Assembly: GCA_944383825.1 (NCBI GenBank)
Contig: CALWRA010000002.1
Location: 159,259-223,258 of the forward strand
DNA from: an uncultured Acetatifactor sp.
GTDB taxonomy: Bacteria > Bacillota > Clostridia > Lachnospirales > Lachnospiraceae
Length of the DNA: 64,000 nucleotides
Direction: 5' to 3'
Positions 55,411 to 63,260 of the stretch are shown here, piece after piece. Position 1 is the stretch's first letter. Each line of letters starts with the position of its first letter. The position numbers and the translations under genes were made by a program. The notes beneath the pieces are model-generated. The model was not told where the DNA came from and searched no databases. It was given only the letters and a program-made list of their open reading frames with translations.

Positions 55411-55481
55411 TATGATTTTTCCCCGACTGCCGGCAAGTGTTTTCTGTTCCAGAGTACAGACAGAAAATGTAAAAAATCATA
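55411..55481 (+). other. nested inverted repeats in the intergenic region
   Basis: The 311-base gap 55276-55586 holds a terminator (above) and this structure: outer stem TATGATTTTT/AAAAATCATA (55411-55420, 55472-55481) enclosing TTTTCTGT/ACAGAAAA (55440-55447, 55460-55467) and the palindrome GCCGGC. No ORF of note. It may be a structured RNA or just AT-rich symmetry. Confidence 0.35.
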
Positions 55482-55529
55482 AATTTCTCTGGATTTTTCT
55501 GCATGAATATGAGAGAATGTATTCGATGT

Positions 55530-55560
55530 TTATGATATTATTTTATCAATAATATCATAA
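55530..55560. promoter_or_regulatory. 31-bp palindrome before the NifU-like gene
   Basis: TTATGATATTATT and AATAATATCATAA are perfect 13-bp arms around TTATC. It ends 26 bases before the ATG, just upstream of GAAAGGAG. It could be an operator or a leader hairpin; the regulator is unknown. Confidence 0.6.
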
Positions 55561-55586
55561 GATGCAGATTTGAAAGGAGATTTCAC

Positions 55587-56279
55587 ATGATTTATTCAAA
55601 GGAAGTTGAAGAAATGTGTCCAGTAGCGCAGGGTGTTGCTCACGGCTGTGCTCCCATCCCAGAAGAAGCGAAATGGGTAAAAGCAAAAGAAGTAAAAGAT
55701 ATATCCGGCCTGACTCATGGTGTGGGCTGGTGTGCTCCGCAGCAGGGCGCCTGCAAACTGACCCTGAATGTGAAAGAGGGTATCATTCAGGAAGCGCTGA
55801 TTGAGACCATCGGCTGCTCCGGCATGACGCATTCCGCAGCAATGGCTGCTGAAATTTTGCCTGGAAGAACCGTTATGGAAGCTTTGAATACAGATCTAGT
55901 ATGTGATGCTATCAATACCGCAATGAGAGAGCTGTTCCTTCAGATCGTTTACGGGCGTTCACAGAGCGCTTTTTCCGAGGATGGACTTCCTGTGGGCGCA
56001 GGGCTGGAGGATCTTGGAAAGGGCTTGAGAAGCCAGGTGGGCACCATGTATGGTACACTGAAAAAAGGTCCCCGTTACCTTGAAATGGCTGAGGGCTATG
56101 TGACAGGCATTGCTCTTGATGCAGAGGATCAGATCATTGGCTACCAGTTCGTCAGCCTTGGAAAAATGACGGATTTCATCAAGAAGGGCGACGATCCCAA
56201 CACTGCATGGGAAAAGGCGAAAGGACAATATGGACGCGTAGCAGATGCAGTAAAGATTATCGATCCCAGAAAAGAGTAA
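55587..56279 (+). CDS. NifU-N-like Fe-S scaffold protein
   Basis: 230 residues. The middle segment (IETIGCSGMTHSAAMAAEIL with GRTVMEAL after it) follows the NifU/IscU pattern GCG..ASS..T.M..G.T..EA. Extra Cys residues sit in MCPVAQG, HGCAPIP and GWCAPQQGACKL, suggesting metal or Fe-S binding. The C-terminal ~90 residues are family-specific. It is 36 bases upstream of the GGGtGRT gene, with which it forms a conserved pair in anaerobic Firmicutes (from general knowledge of the families). Start has GAAAGGAG. Confidence 0.8.
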   Translation: MIYSKEVEEMCPVAQGVAHGCAPIPEEAKWVKAKEVKDISGLTHGVGWCAPQQGACKLTLNVKEGIIQEALIETIGCSGMTHSAAMAAEILPGRTVMEALNTDLVCDAINTAMRELFLQIVYGRSQSAFSEDGLPVGAGLEDLGKGLRSQVGTMYGTLKKGPRYLEMAEGYVTGIALDAEDQIIGYQFVSLGKMTDFIKKGDDPNTAWEKAKGQYGRVADAVKIIDPRKE

Positions 56280-56315
56280 ATGTAGAAGTGAAACTTCGTT
56301 AGGAGGACAAGTAAG

Positions 56316-57326
56316 ATGGCATTATTTGAATCATATGAAAGAAGAATTGACAAAATCAATTCCGTGTTAAATAGCTATGGTATTGCTTCTCTGGAAGAGG
56401 CTGAAAAGATTACCAAGGATGCCGGCCTTGATGTTTACAATCAAATCAAAGGTATTCAGCCTATTTGTTTTGAGAATGCCTGCTGGGCGTACATAACCGG
56501 CGCGGCCATTGCAATCAAAAAGGACTGTAGAAGAGCTGCTGATGCGGCAGCCGCTATCGGAGAGGGGCTTCAGGCTTTCTGCATTCCCGGTTCCGTGGCA
56601 GACACCCGTAAGGTTGGTCTGGGACACGGCAATCTGGGCAAGATGCTTCTGGAAGAGGAGACGGAATGTTTTTGCTTCCTGGCCGGACATGAATCCTTTG
56701 CAGCGGCAGAGGGCGCTATCGGCATTGCGGAAAAGGCAAATAAGGTACGCAAGAAACCTCTTCGCGTTATCCTGAACGGCCTTGGCAAGGATGCTGCGCA
56801 GATCATTTCCCGAATCAATGGATTTACCTTTGTAGAAACAGAATACGATCCTTATACCAATACCGTAAAAGAGGTTTTCCGGAAATCCTATTCTGAAGGC
56901 CTTCGCGCAAAGGTAAACTGCTATGGTGCGAATGACGTGTGCGAGGGCGTTGCAATTATGCACAAGGAAGGCGTTGATGTTTCTATTACAGGAAATTCCA
57001 CCAATCCTACCAGATTCCAGCATCCGGTTGCGGGCACCTACAAGAAGGAATGTCTTGAACAGGGCAAAAAATACTTTTCCGTTGCATCCGGCGGCGGAAC
57101 AGGACGTACGCTTCATCCTGACAACATGGCGGCCGGTCCTGCTTCCTATGGCATGACGGATACGATGGGACGTATGCATTCAGACGCACAGTTTGCAGGC
57201 TCTTCCTCTGTACCTGCTCATGTTGAGATGATGGGGCTTATCGGAGCAGGAAATAATCCCATGGTTGGCATGACTGTGGCTGTTGCAGTTTCCATTGAGG
57301 AGGCGGCACAGGCTGGGAAGTTCTAA
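56316..57326 (+). CDS. GGGtGRT protein (uncharacterised conserved family)
   Basis: 336 residues. The name-giving motif is in VASGGGTGRTLHPDNMAAGP near residue 252, followed by SYGMTDTMGRMHSDAQFAG and GAGNNPMVGMTVAVAV. An N-terminal Cys pair (CFENACWAY near 50) and FLAGHESFAAAEGAIGIAE are also visible. No membrane segment. Function unknown; strict linkage with the NifU-like gene suggests an Fe-S or anaerobic-metabolism role. Start has TAGGAGGACAAGTAAG. Confidence 0.85.
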   Translation: MALFESYERRIDKINSVLNSYGIASLEEAEKITKDAGLDVYNQIKGIQPICFENACWAYITGAAIAIKKDCRRAADAAAAIGEGLQAFCIPGSVADTRKVGLGHGNLGKMLLEEETECFCFLAGHESFAAAEGAIGIAEKANKVRKKPLRVILNGLGKDAAQIISRINGFTFVETEYDPYTNTVKEVFRKSYSEGLRAKVNCYGANDVCEGVAIMHKEGVDVSITGNSTNPTRFQHPVAGTYKKECLEQGKKYFSVASGGGTGRTLHPDNMAAGPASYGMTDTMGRMHSDAQFAGSSSVPAHVEMMGLIGAGNNPMVGMTVAVAVSIEEAAQAGKF

Positions 57327-57427
57327 AGACTTATTTTCATGGTTTTTTGAGTGATCAAAAGGATTTTTTGACTGTTTCGTGTGAGTGATTTGGTCTTAAC
57401 ATTAATTTGATTTCTTGAAAGTTAAGT

Positions 57428-57475
57428 TAGACACGTCATTTTGAACAATTTGTTCGTGACGTGTCTAGTTTTTTG
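57428..57475 (+). terminator. terminator of the NifU-like/GGGtGRT operon
   Basis: 11-bp perfect stem TAGACACGTCA / TGACGTGTCTA (57428-57438, 57457-57467), an inner GAAC/GTTC, then GTTTTTT. Confidence 0.92.
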
Positions 57476-57494
57476 CGTTCCAGGAGGCGGTTGG

Positions 57495-57638
57495 ATGAAG
57501 AAAATCAAGATAAATATGGGAGAAAAAAGACCTTTGGTTTCACTCTTTCAGCCAGTCCGGCTTGACAGGTTGGGATACTGCATTATAATACAAGCAAGGG
57601 CAGAACCTCAAAAAATCAGCTCTGCCCAAAGTAACTAA
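57495..57638 (+). CDS. doubtful 47-codon ORF
   Basis: ATG with AGGAGG 8 bases upstream opens a 47-codon basic frame (MKKIKINMGEKRPLV...). It carries no recognisable family, and a consensus promoter and a hairpin lie inside it, so it may be a gene remnant (possibly the end of a mobile element) or non-coding. The rest of the 440-base gap 57327-57765 holds the terminator above, the promoter below and a ~170-base leader. Confidence 0.25.
   Translation: MKKIKINMGEKRPLVSLFQPVRLDRLGYCIIIQARAEPQKISSAQSN
57562..57589 (+). promoter_or_regulatory. consensus promoter upstream of the acyltransferase
   Basis: TTGACA (57562-57567), 16 bases, TATAAT (57584-57589): perfect hexamers. The predicted RNA begins at the 7-bp hairpin GGGCAGA/TCTGCCC (57598-57627). 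Confidence 0.7.
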
Positions 57639-57765
57639 TAACATATCTTACATCAGTTTTTCCAGTTTACACAAAACTTGAAACAGTCTCAAGGAATCTC
57701 GTATTCATGCGGATTTGTCGTTTCGCATACGTCTTAAAATTTAGCGAGAAACGAAAGGAGCTATA

Positions 57766-58722
57766 TTGACCAGAAATTTTAAAATAGATAATTTAAAGGC
57801 AATGCTTATATTTCTAGTTGTTTTTGGACATTTATTGGAATGTTTTTATGGAAATATACAGTTATGGTTATATTCAGTAATTTATTCTTTTCATATGCCG
57901 GCGTTTGTTTATACGACCGGTTATTTTTCACGTTTCGATTCTAAGCGTTATATAAATGCTTTGCTTTATCCGTATTGTATATATCAGATTCTGTACTTGT
58001 TATTTCAACGATTCTATTTGAAAGAAGATAATGTATTGCAATTTACAACTCCGTATTGGTTACTTTGGTATTTGCTTTCTACAATGTTTTGGATGCTTTT
58101 CTTACAATTCATTGAGGGGAAAAAACTTCATTCCAAAGCTATTCTGATAGTATCTTTTTTATGCGCATTGTTCATTGGTTATGATAATAGTATTGGATAT
58201 TATTTAAGTCTATCTAGGACAATTGTCCTTTTTCCATTTTATATTGCTGGCTATTTTCGGATATTTGATCATGTCGAAAAAATGAATAAAATTAGGAAGA
58301 CGCTTTGTGTCGGGGGAATTATTTTCAGCTCTGCAGCGATTTGGTACTTCCGGAATGACATTCAAAATAACTGGTTTTATCACGCGTTACCTTATCAGAA
58401 AAATGGAAGCTCTGGTTTCATTAGATTTATGATGCTGGTATTATCTTTTTTATGGATAGCGTTTTTATTTTTAATAGTGCCATCAAAAGAAGTTAAAATT
58501 ATCAGCAAATTAGGGAAAAATACTATTTCGATTTTTTTACTGCATGGTTTTATTATAAAAATAATTGACAAAACAGCTTTTTTTCATTGGAATGAAATCG
58601 GGAATATAATTGCTGCGTTATTTCTGTCAATTATACTCTGTTTGATTTTAGGGAGTAATATAACAGTGAAAATTTTCAGGATAACCTTTAACGCTGACAG
58701 GATAAAAAATTTTTTCAGTTGA
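57766..58722 (+). CDS. membrane acyltransferase (Acyltransferase_3/fucose-O-acetylase-like)
   Basis: 318 residues, about ten membrane helices. It opens with RNFKIDNLKAMLIFLVVFGHLLE, cut here at its conserved DNLKAMLIFLVVFGH, which has the His-containing N-terminal motif of family 3 acyltransferases; SFHMPAFVY and LLHGFIIK are further family blocks. Such enzymes O-acetylate surface glycans. The gene is visibly AT-rich, with TTA/ATT/AAA codons favoured, unlike its neighbours, pointing to recent acquisition. The TTG start follows AAAGGAG by five bases. Confidence 0.8.
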   Translation: MTRNFKIDNLKAMLIFLVVFGHLLECFYGNIQLWLYSVIYSFHMPAFVYTTGYFSRFDSKRYINALLYPYCIYQILYLLFQRFYLKEDNVLQFTTPYWLLWYLLSTMFWMLFLQFIEGKKLHSKAILIVSFLCALFIGYDNSIGYYLSLSRTIVLFPFYIAGYFRIFDHVEKMNKIRKTLCVGGIIFSSAAIWYFRNDIQNNWFYHALPYQKNGSSGFIRFMMLVLSFLWIAFLFLIVPSKEVKIISKLGKNTISIFLLHGFIIKIIDKTAFFHWNEIGNIIAALFLSIILCLILGSNITVKIFRITFNADRIKNFFS

Positions 58723-58788
58723 TTGATAAATTCTTCACAGTTGTGATGGCAAAATATATTATAAATTTGTGAGTTTTTGTAAGATTCT

Positions 58789-58818
58789 TTGACTTCTGTG
58801 CAAATGCTAATGTATATT
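58789..58818 (+). promoter_or_regulatory. promoter of a candidate small RNA
   Basis: TTGACT (58789-58794), 18 bases, TATATT (58813-58818). Confidence 0.45.
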
Positions 58819-58824
58819 AAATTA

Positions 58825-58924
58825 AAAAAGAGAAAGGGTAAGAAATATATCTATATCCTGCTACTTGTGTCTCAAAAGCGGAGCGTTAAAGTTTGCTGGA
58901 GCAGAGAAACCTCCTCCGTTTTTT
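58825..58924 (+). ncRNA. candidate ~100-nt small RNA
   Basis: A promoter at 58789-58818 and an intrinsic terminator, AAAAGCGGAG / CTCCGTTTTTT (58874-58883, 58914-58924), bracket about 100 bases with no ATG-started frame. The terminator loop is long (30 bases) but has its own partial pairing. Predicted from signals only. Confidence 0.35.
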
Positions 58925-59016
58925 AAATCATAATATATGAGTAATGAAATAAAATCAAGAAAGATATTGTACGCAGATACTGCCAAACCATAAAATTTGA
59001 TTAGGGTGATACACAT

Positions 59017-60975
59017 ATGAAAAAAAAGAGTGGAGTTTCGTTGGTTTTGCAGCCGACCAAGGGGATTTTAACTCTGTCCGCGCTGCTTTTGGTTTTATTC
59101 TGTTCTGCCTGCGCAAATGGGAATGGACAGGAGAATGGACTGGCATATAAAAAGGACGCCGAAAGTACAGAAGCGAATGCTGCCATTTATGGACGAAAAA
59201 TAGAAGAATTGGACAGGGAGTTGCAGAAAGTTAGAGAACGTGAGGAAGAAGGCAGCCTTTATCGGGAAAATATACATACCATCTACTTATATAATGATGA
59301 TATAAACGGCGTCCTACAGGCCAGCTATGACGCAGAGGGAATTGCTTCTCTAAGACTGTCCGTCTTTGACAAAGGCGCCAGCGTTCCAGCCAGCTTTTAC
59401 TGTTGCTTTCTGAAGGATGGAAATCTTTGGTTCACCTATGCGGATGAGGAATACGAAGGTGGGAATATTCCGAATTATCTGGTTGACGAAGCTGTACTTC
59501 GGTATAGTCGTCTGGAAAACTCCTATACGGCGTCCCAGGGAAATCAGGAATCCGTATTACAGGATTTTGAAGAGAGGCTCAATACAAATTCGAAGACTTC
59601 GGCTTGTGAATTCTGGTATGTTGGAGGAATACTATATCAAATAGATCGGGAGAAAGGAATTTTGACCGATATGACAGAGAAAGAGGCTGTCTGTCTGGCT
59701 GAATTCCTTTTGGCGCAGCCTGAACGGATTTTAAGCCGCCTGCTGGTTAATGAAGCTGTACTGGAACAGGTGGAGGAATGGAAGCCGGAAGGTTATTGCC
59801 TGCTTTATGAGGAGCAATGGGAAAACATCGCTGTCTGTGATTTAAATGAGGATGGCAAACAGGATTATGTATTGGTTCTTTATCCGGAAGATTTCGAGGA
59901 AGAAAAACGATATGAGGAATTGAGCCCCTATGAGCATAGTTCAGAGTATTATGCGTCAGGATTTTAGCTATTATTGTCCAGCCAGGCAGGGTATGAGCCG
60001 CTGCTTCTTTCTTCCAGTATAGAATACTGGGATACGGCGCTGACATTTGTTAGACTTGAGTTTGTGGCGGAGAGGATTTTAGAGCTGGAGTATTTTGTAG
60101 GGAGGGCGCCCTTTTCCAATGCTGTGATTCAGTTCCAGTATGATGAAGAGGATAAGAACTTTTATGTATACCGAACTTATTACCGGGAAGATAAATGTTT
60201 TTTGATAGGCAACGAGCATAATCATGGAAAAACGGATATGGAGCAGTATTTTGCCTATCCAGGCTACACTGAGGATGCCTGGAAATATTCCGAAAATATT
60301 TTGTTGGAAAATGGAAATTTTATTTCCTATTATTCCAGTAACTTTTTGTATGAATGCTCCAATCCAATAACGGAAGGTTATCTGAATGGGAAGATTAAAG
60401 AGCAGGAGCGGAAAATGACAGAAGCTTTTCAGGAGCTTTATCAAAATACAGATATATCTTTTTATCCAAGCTCTCTTTTTTATAATGATCGCTTGATCAG
60501 CGGGTATATTGAATGCACTGGGTATGAGGTAGAATGGAAAAATAATGGTCGGGGAGAGGACAATGCAATCCGTTCATTTCGGGTTTCTTTCCCGGTCATG
60601 CTGGATATTTGGACTGGTGAGTATGTAGAGGCTGCGGAACAGATTGAAAAAGAGACTTTTCTGGAACTGTTTTTAAATTGGGGCAGGCCGTTGACTCCGA
60701 TTGAAAATGATAAGACAATAGAAGAATATGCGGCGTTTCTTGAGGAAGGTTGGGAGAGTGCCAATTCTATTGAAGATTTGGCCGGCTGCAAGGAGGGAGC
60801 CGTTACCTTACGTATAGCACAGGAGGGGATGCTGATTGGCTTTTTGACATATGAAGAGGGCGCCGTTATAGAAATATCCTCTGCTGATTGGATAATTGAC
60901 AGGGAGCACTTTATCGGAACAGGGCTGTGGGAATATATGAAGCCGGATTGGCTGGGAGGTAGAGAAAATAAATAG
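59017..60975 (+). pseudogene. large lipoprotein gene interrupted by an in-frame TAG
   Basis: One continuous frame of 653 codons with a single TAG at 59965-59967. The first 316 residues carry a lipoprotein signal (lipobox CSAC near residue 33), a coiled region and a CDLNEDGKQDYVLVL repeat like FG-GAP/VCBS blades. The frame resumes directly after TAG with LLLSSQAGYEPLLL and goes on for ~335 residues. TAG is one base from TGG, and Trp fits before LLL. So this is probably a nonsense mutation in a surface lipoprotein of unknown function; readthrough or sequencing error are alternatives. Two separate genes are unlikely. Confidence 0.75.
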
Positions 60976-61003
60976 TGTGGATGCAGAAGTAGGCATCAGC
61001 AGG

Positions 61004-61054
61004 GGGACATTAGAAACGGAACGACTGATTTTAAGAGCGTGGAGGGAATGGCAA
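61004..61054 (+). pseudogene. remnant of a GNAT acetyltransferase N-terminus
   Basis: Seventeen codons reading GTLETERLILRAWREW match the typical RimJ-type GNAT N-terminus, then similarity stops and a terminator follows. The surrounding 302-base gap (60976-61277) otherwise holds that terminator and AT-rich sequence with the TM2 ribosome site. Confidence 0.6.
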
Positions 61055-61065
61055 AGAATAATTCT

Positions 61066-61099
61066 GCTGCATCGGTCATTATGGTCGGTGCAGCTTTTT
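61066..61099 (+). terminator. terminator
   Basis: GCTGCATCGGTCA pairs with TGGTCGGTGCAGC (61066-61078, 61082-61094, three G-U pairs), then TTTTT. Confidence 0.8.
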
Positions 61100-61277
61100 G
61101 CAGCAATATACTAAATTTATTTTCTTCATAAAGGAAAAATAAAAATAAATTTAGTTAATTTTAATAATTATGAGTTTCCCTCTAGTAAATAAAAGCATTA
61201 TGCTGTATAATGTTCTATGATGAGTCGATGTTGCATAATTACTCATTATAATACTAAAGGAGGGAGGAATAAGCAAT

Positions 61278-61715
61278 ATGTACTTTTGTAAGAACTGCGG
61301 AGAACCATACATGACTGATGAAGCCGTAATGTGCGTAAAATGCGGCGTTGCAAAGGGACAGGGAACCAACTATTGTCAAAACTGCGGGAAGCCCGTTGCC
61401 CCCAATGCGGATGTTTGCTTAAACTGTGGCGTGAGAGTGACGAATAATGCTGCACCTGCCAACGCAAAGTCCAAGATGGCCGCCGGTCTGCTTGGTATTT
61501 TCCTCGGAAGCTTCGGTGTACATAATTTCTATCTTGGTTATACCTCTAAAGCAGTGACTCAGCTCGTGCTTAGCCTGATCGGGATTTTGCTCAGCTGCGT
61601 TTTTGTGGGTATATTCCTTACAATGGGAATATGGATCTGGGGCCTGGTAGAAGGGATCATGATCCTATCCGGAAAGATCAACACTGATGCCCAGGGCAAT
61701 CCGCTAAGCGAGTAA
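61278..61715 (+). CDS. double zinc-ribbon TM2-domain membrane protein
   Basis: 145 residues. Two zinc ribbons (CKNCGEP...CVKCG, residues 4-22; CQNCGKP...CLNCG, residues 37-54) precede a TM2 domain of two helices with GIFLGSFGVHNFYLGY near residue 74. Function unknown; such proteins occur in gut Clostridia. AAAGGAGGGAGG precedes the ATG. First of three small membrane protein genes. Confidence 0.85.
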   Translation: MYFCKNCGEPYMTDEAVMCVKCGVAKGQGTNYCQNCGKPVAPNADVCLNCGVRVTNNAAPANAKSKMAAGLLGIFLGSFGVHNFYLGYTSKAVTQLVLSLIGILLSCVFVGIFLTMGIWIWGLVEGIMILSGKINTDAQGNPLSE

Positions 61716-61752
61716 TTATCTGAGTGATTTTTTTGAGAAAAAGGAGAAGACA

Positions 61753-62052
61753 ATGGACGGACAAAATTTCCAGAACGGACAAAACACACAGAATTCTACG
61801 AATGTGCTGGCTATCATCAGCCTTATTTGCGGTATTTTTGCAATCCTGCTTGGTTGTTGCACTGGCTGGTTTGGATTTATCTTTGGCATCGCAGGTATCG
61901 TATGTGCGGTTCTTGCCAATAAGCAGGGGAAAACCGGTGTGGCTACGGCGGGTCTGATCTGCTCCATTATTGCTATTGTGATTTCCCTCTTGATTGTGAT
62001 TCTGGCTGTGATAGGCATTGGCCTTATGGAATCCGCAGGTATTTATTATTAA
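61753..62052 (+). CDS. DUF4190-type small membrane protein
   Basis: 99 residues: an Asn/Gln-rich N-terminus (residues 1-16), then two hydrophobic segments with IISLICGIFAILLGCC and GFIFGIAGIVCAVLANKQGK, the DUF4190 pattern. AAGGAG precedes the ATG. Function unknown. Confidence 0.75.
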   Translation: MDGQNFQNGQNTQNSTNVLAIISLICGIFAILLGCCTGWFGFIFGIAGIVCAVLANKQGKTGVATAGLICSIIAIVISLLIVILAVIGIGLMESAGIYY

Positions 62053-62058
62053 TTGTTA

Positions 62059-62472
62059 ATGAAAACTAGAACGTTGGAAGACCGACTTTATATGGCCGGC
62101 TGGCTCGTTCTGGCGGTGGGAGCTGCGGGGATTTTTGTCTACTTTCGGTGGATATTGCCCAATAACCTTATTCCGCCGTGTTTTTTCTACCATGTTCTGG
62201 GGATTTATTGCCCGGGATGCGGGGGTACAAGGGCGGTGGGAGCGCTTCTGAATGGGAATGTTCTGCTTTCCTTGTGGTATCATCCGTTGGTGCCCTATAC
62301 GGCGGCGGTTTTTGGAGGTTTTATGCTGACACAGACGCTGGCGAGGACTCATATCGCGGGAGTGAAGGGCTGGAAATTCCATAACTGGTACTTGTATGCG
62401 GCAATTATTATAGTGGCAGTGAATTGGATTGTAAAAAATATTCTGCTGCACTTCTGTAACATTTTGATATGA
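62059..62472 (+). CDS. DUF2752 membrane protein
   Basis: 137 residues, three to four membrane helices and the DUF2752 hallmark YCPGCGGTRAV near residue 48. It follows DUF4190 within seven bases. No clear ribosome site; TTG 62053 or ATG 62059, probably coupled to the upstream gene. Confidence 0.8.
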   Translation: MKTRTLEDRLYMAGWLVLAVGAAGIFVYFRWILPNNLIPPCFFYHVLGIYCPGCGGTRAVGALLNGNVLLSLWYHPLVPYTAAVFGGFMLTQTLARTHIAGVKGWKFHNWYLYAAIIIVAVNWIVKNILLHFCNILI

Positions 62473-62500
62473 AGCAGAAAATATATTTGAAGAGCCGAAA

Positions 62501-62533
62501 CAATAGGAAGCTCCCAGAGGGTGCTTTCTGTTG
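62501..62533. repeat. 33-nt hairpin (copy 2 of 2)
   Basis: Left arm CAATAGGAAGC is identical to the copy at 21141. The right arm GCTTTCTGTTG differs at two bases, both of which keep pairing through G-U. The loop is again 11 bases. Confidence 0.6.
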
Positions 62534-62542
62534 CCATGAATC

Positions 62543-62575
62543 AAAAGCAGTCTGCTTTGGGCAGGCTGCTTTTTT
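62543..62575 (+). terminator. terminator after DUF2752
   Basis: AAAAGCAGTCTGC pairs with GCAGGCTGCTTTT (62543-62555, 62561-62573), loop TTTGG, then T-run. Confidence 0.85.
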
Positions 62576-62604
62576 CACTGGAGCATATATTCTGCTGCGT
62601 TATG

Positions 62605-63090
62605 CTATTCACCATATTCTATGGACAAATCCGCATCGTCCGGCTCCTCGCCGTGCAGGAAGGTGAGGATAATTTGTATTCTTTTATATGCTCTGGAGTA
62701 ATTCTGAAGTGCGTAATCGGCCGTGTATTCATTGTAGGAGCCGTTGCTGTAGGCTTCGTGATAGCTTTTAACTGCCTCCGTCATATATTCCCCGGCCTCG
62801 TCCGCGAGACTTTCAAGATAATCGAACTGCTCAGGAAAATCTACTTCAGAAAAGGCCTGGAATTCTGCATCCAATTCATCCAGGTATCCCAGAAGCTCTG
62901 AAGTGTATCCTTCGGACTGAGTATCAATATTATTGATCGAAGTATCCAGTTCGGAAATACGTGTGCAGAAATCGTCCACCTGTGTTTTGAATCTCGATAA
63001 CGCCGGATCTGTGCCGCAGCCTGTGAGAAAAAGCAGGATAAGCAGAACCGGAAGAGTAGATTTTATTTTAAAAATATTTTTCATAGTCAA
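62605..63090 (-). CDS. small lipoprotein, unknown function
   Basis: 161 residues, minus strand. Signal peptide with lipobox LTGC near residues 22-25; the mature part is helical and acidic. TTG 63090 is well spaced from GGAGG; ATG 63084 is the alternative. Convergent with DUF2752. Confidence 0.75.
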   Translation of the reverse strand: MTMKNIFKIKSTLPVLLILLFLTGCGTDPALSRFKTQVDDFCTRISELDTSINNIDTQSEGYTSELLGYLDELDAEFQAFSEVDFPEQFDYLESLADEAGEYMTEAVKSYHEAYSNGSYNEYTADYALQNYSRAYKRIQIILTFLHGEEPDDADLSIEYGE

Positions 63091-63186
63091 TACAGAACCT
63101 CCGAAAAAAAGATAAATAACATAAGAAATTTATCACATTTTGCGTTTTTCCGCAACACTTATGTAGAAATATGTTAAATCCCACCC

Positions 63187-63216
63187 TTTACGATTAAAAC
63201 GGCATTGTGGTACAAT
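63187..63216 (+). promoter_or_regulatory. possible promoter of the methyltransferase gene
   Basis: TTTACG (63187-63192), 18 bases, TACAAT (63211-63216). The leader is ~40 bases, too short for an S-box. Confidence 0.4.
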
Positions 63217-63260
63217 TCTATTCAGATTTTATTCTGCTTAATTTAAGATATGAGGATATT

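Noticed and set aside
59965..59967. TAG as a pyrrolysine codon
   Set aside because: No pyl genes or PYLIS-like signal seen in the window, and other genes stop at TAG (e.g. the EAL gene at 49366-49368).
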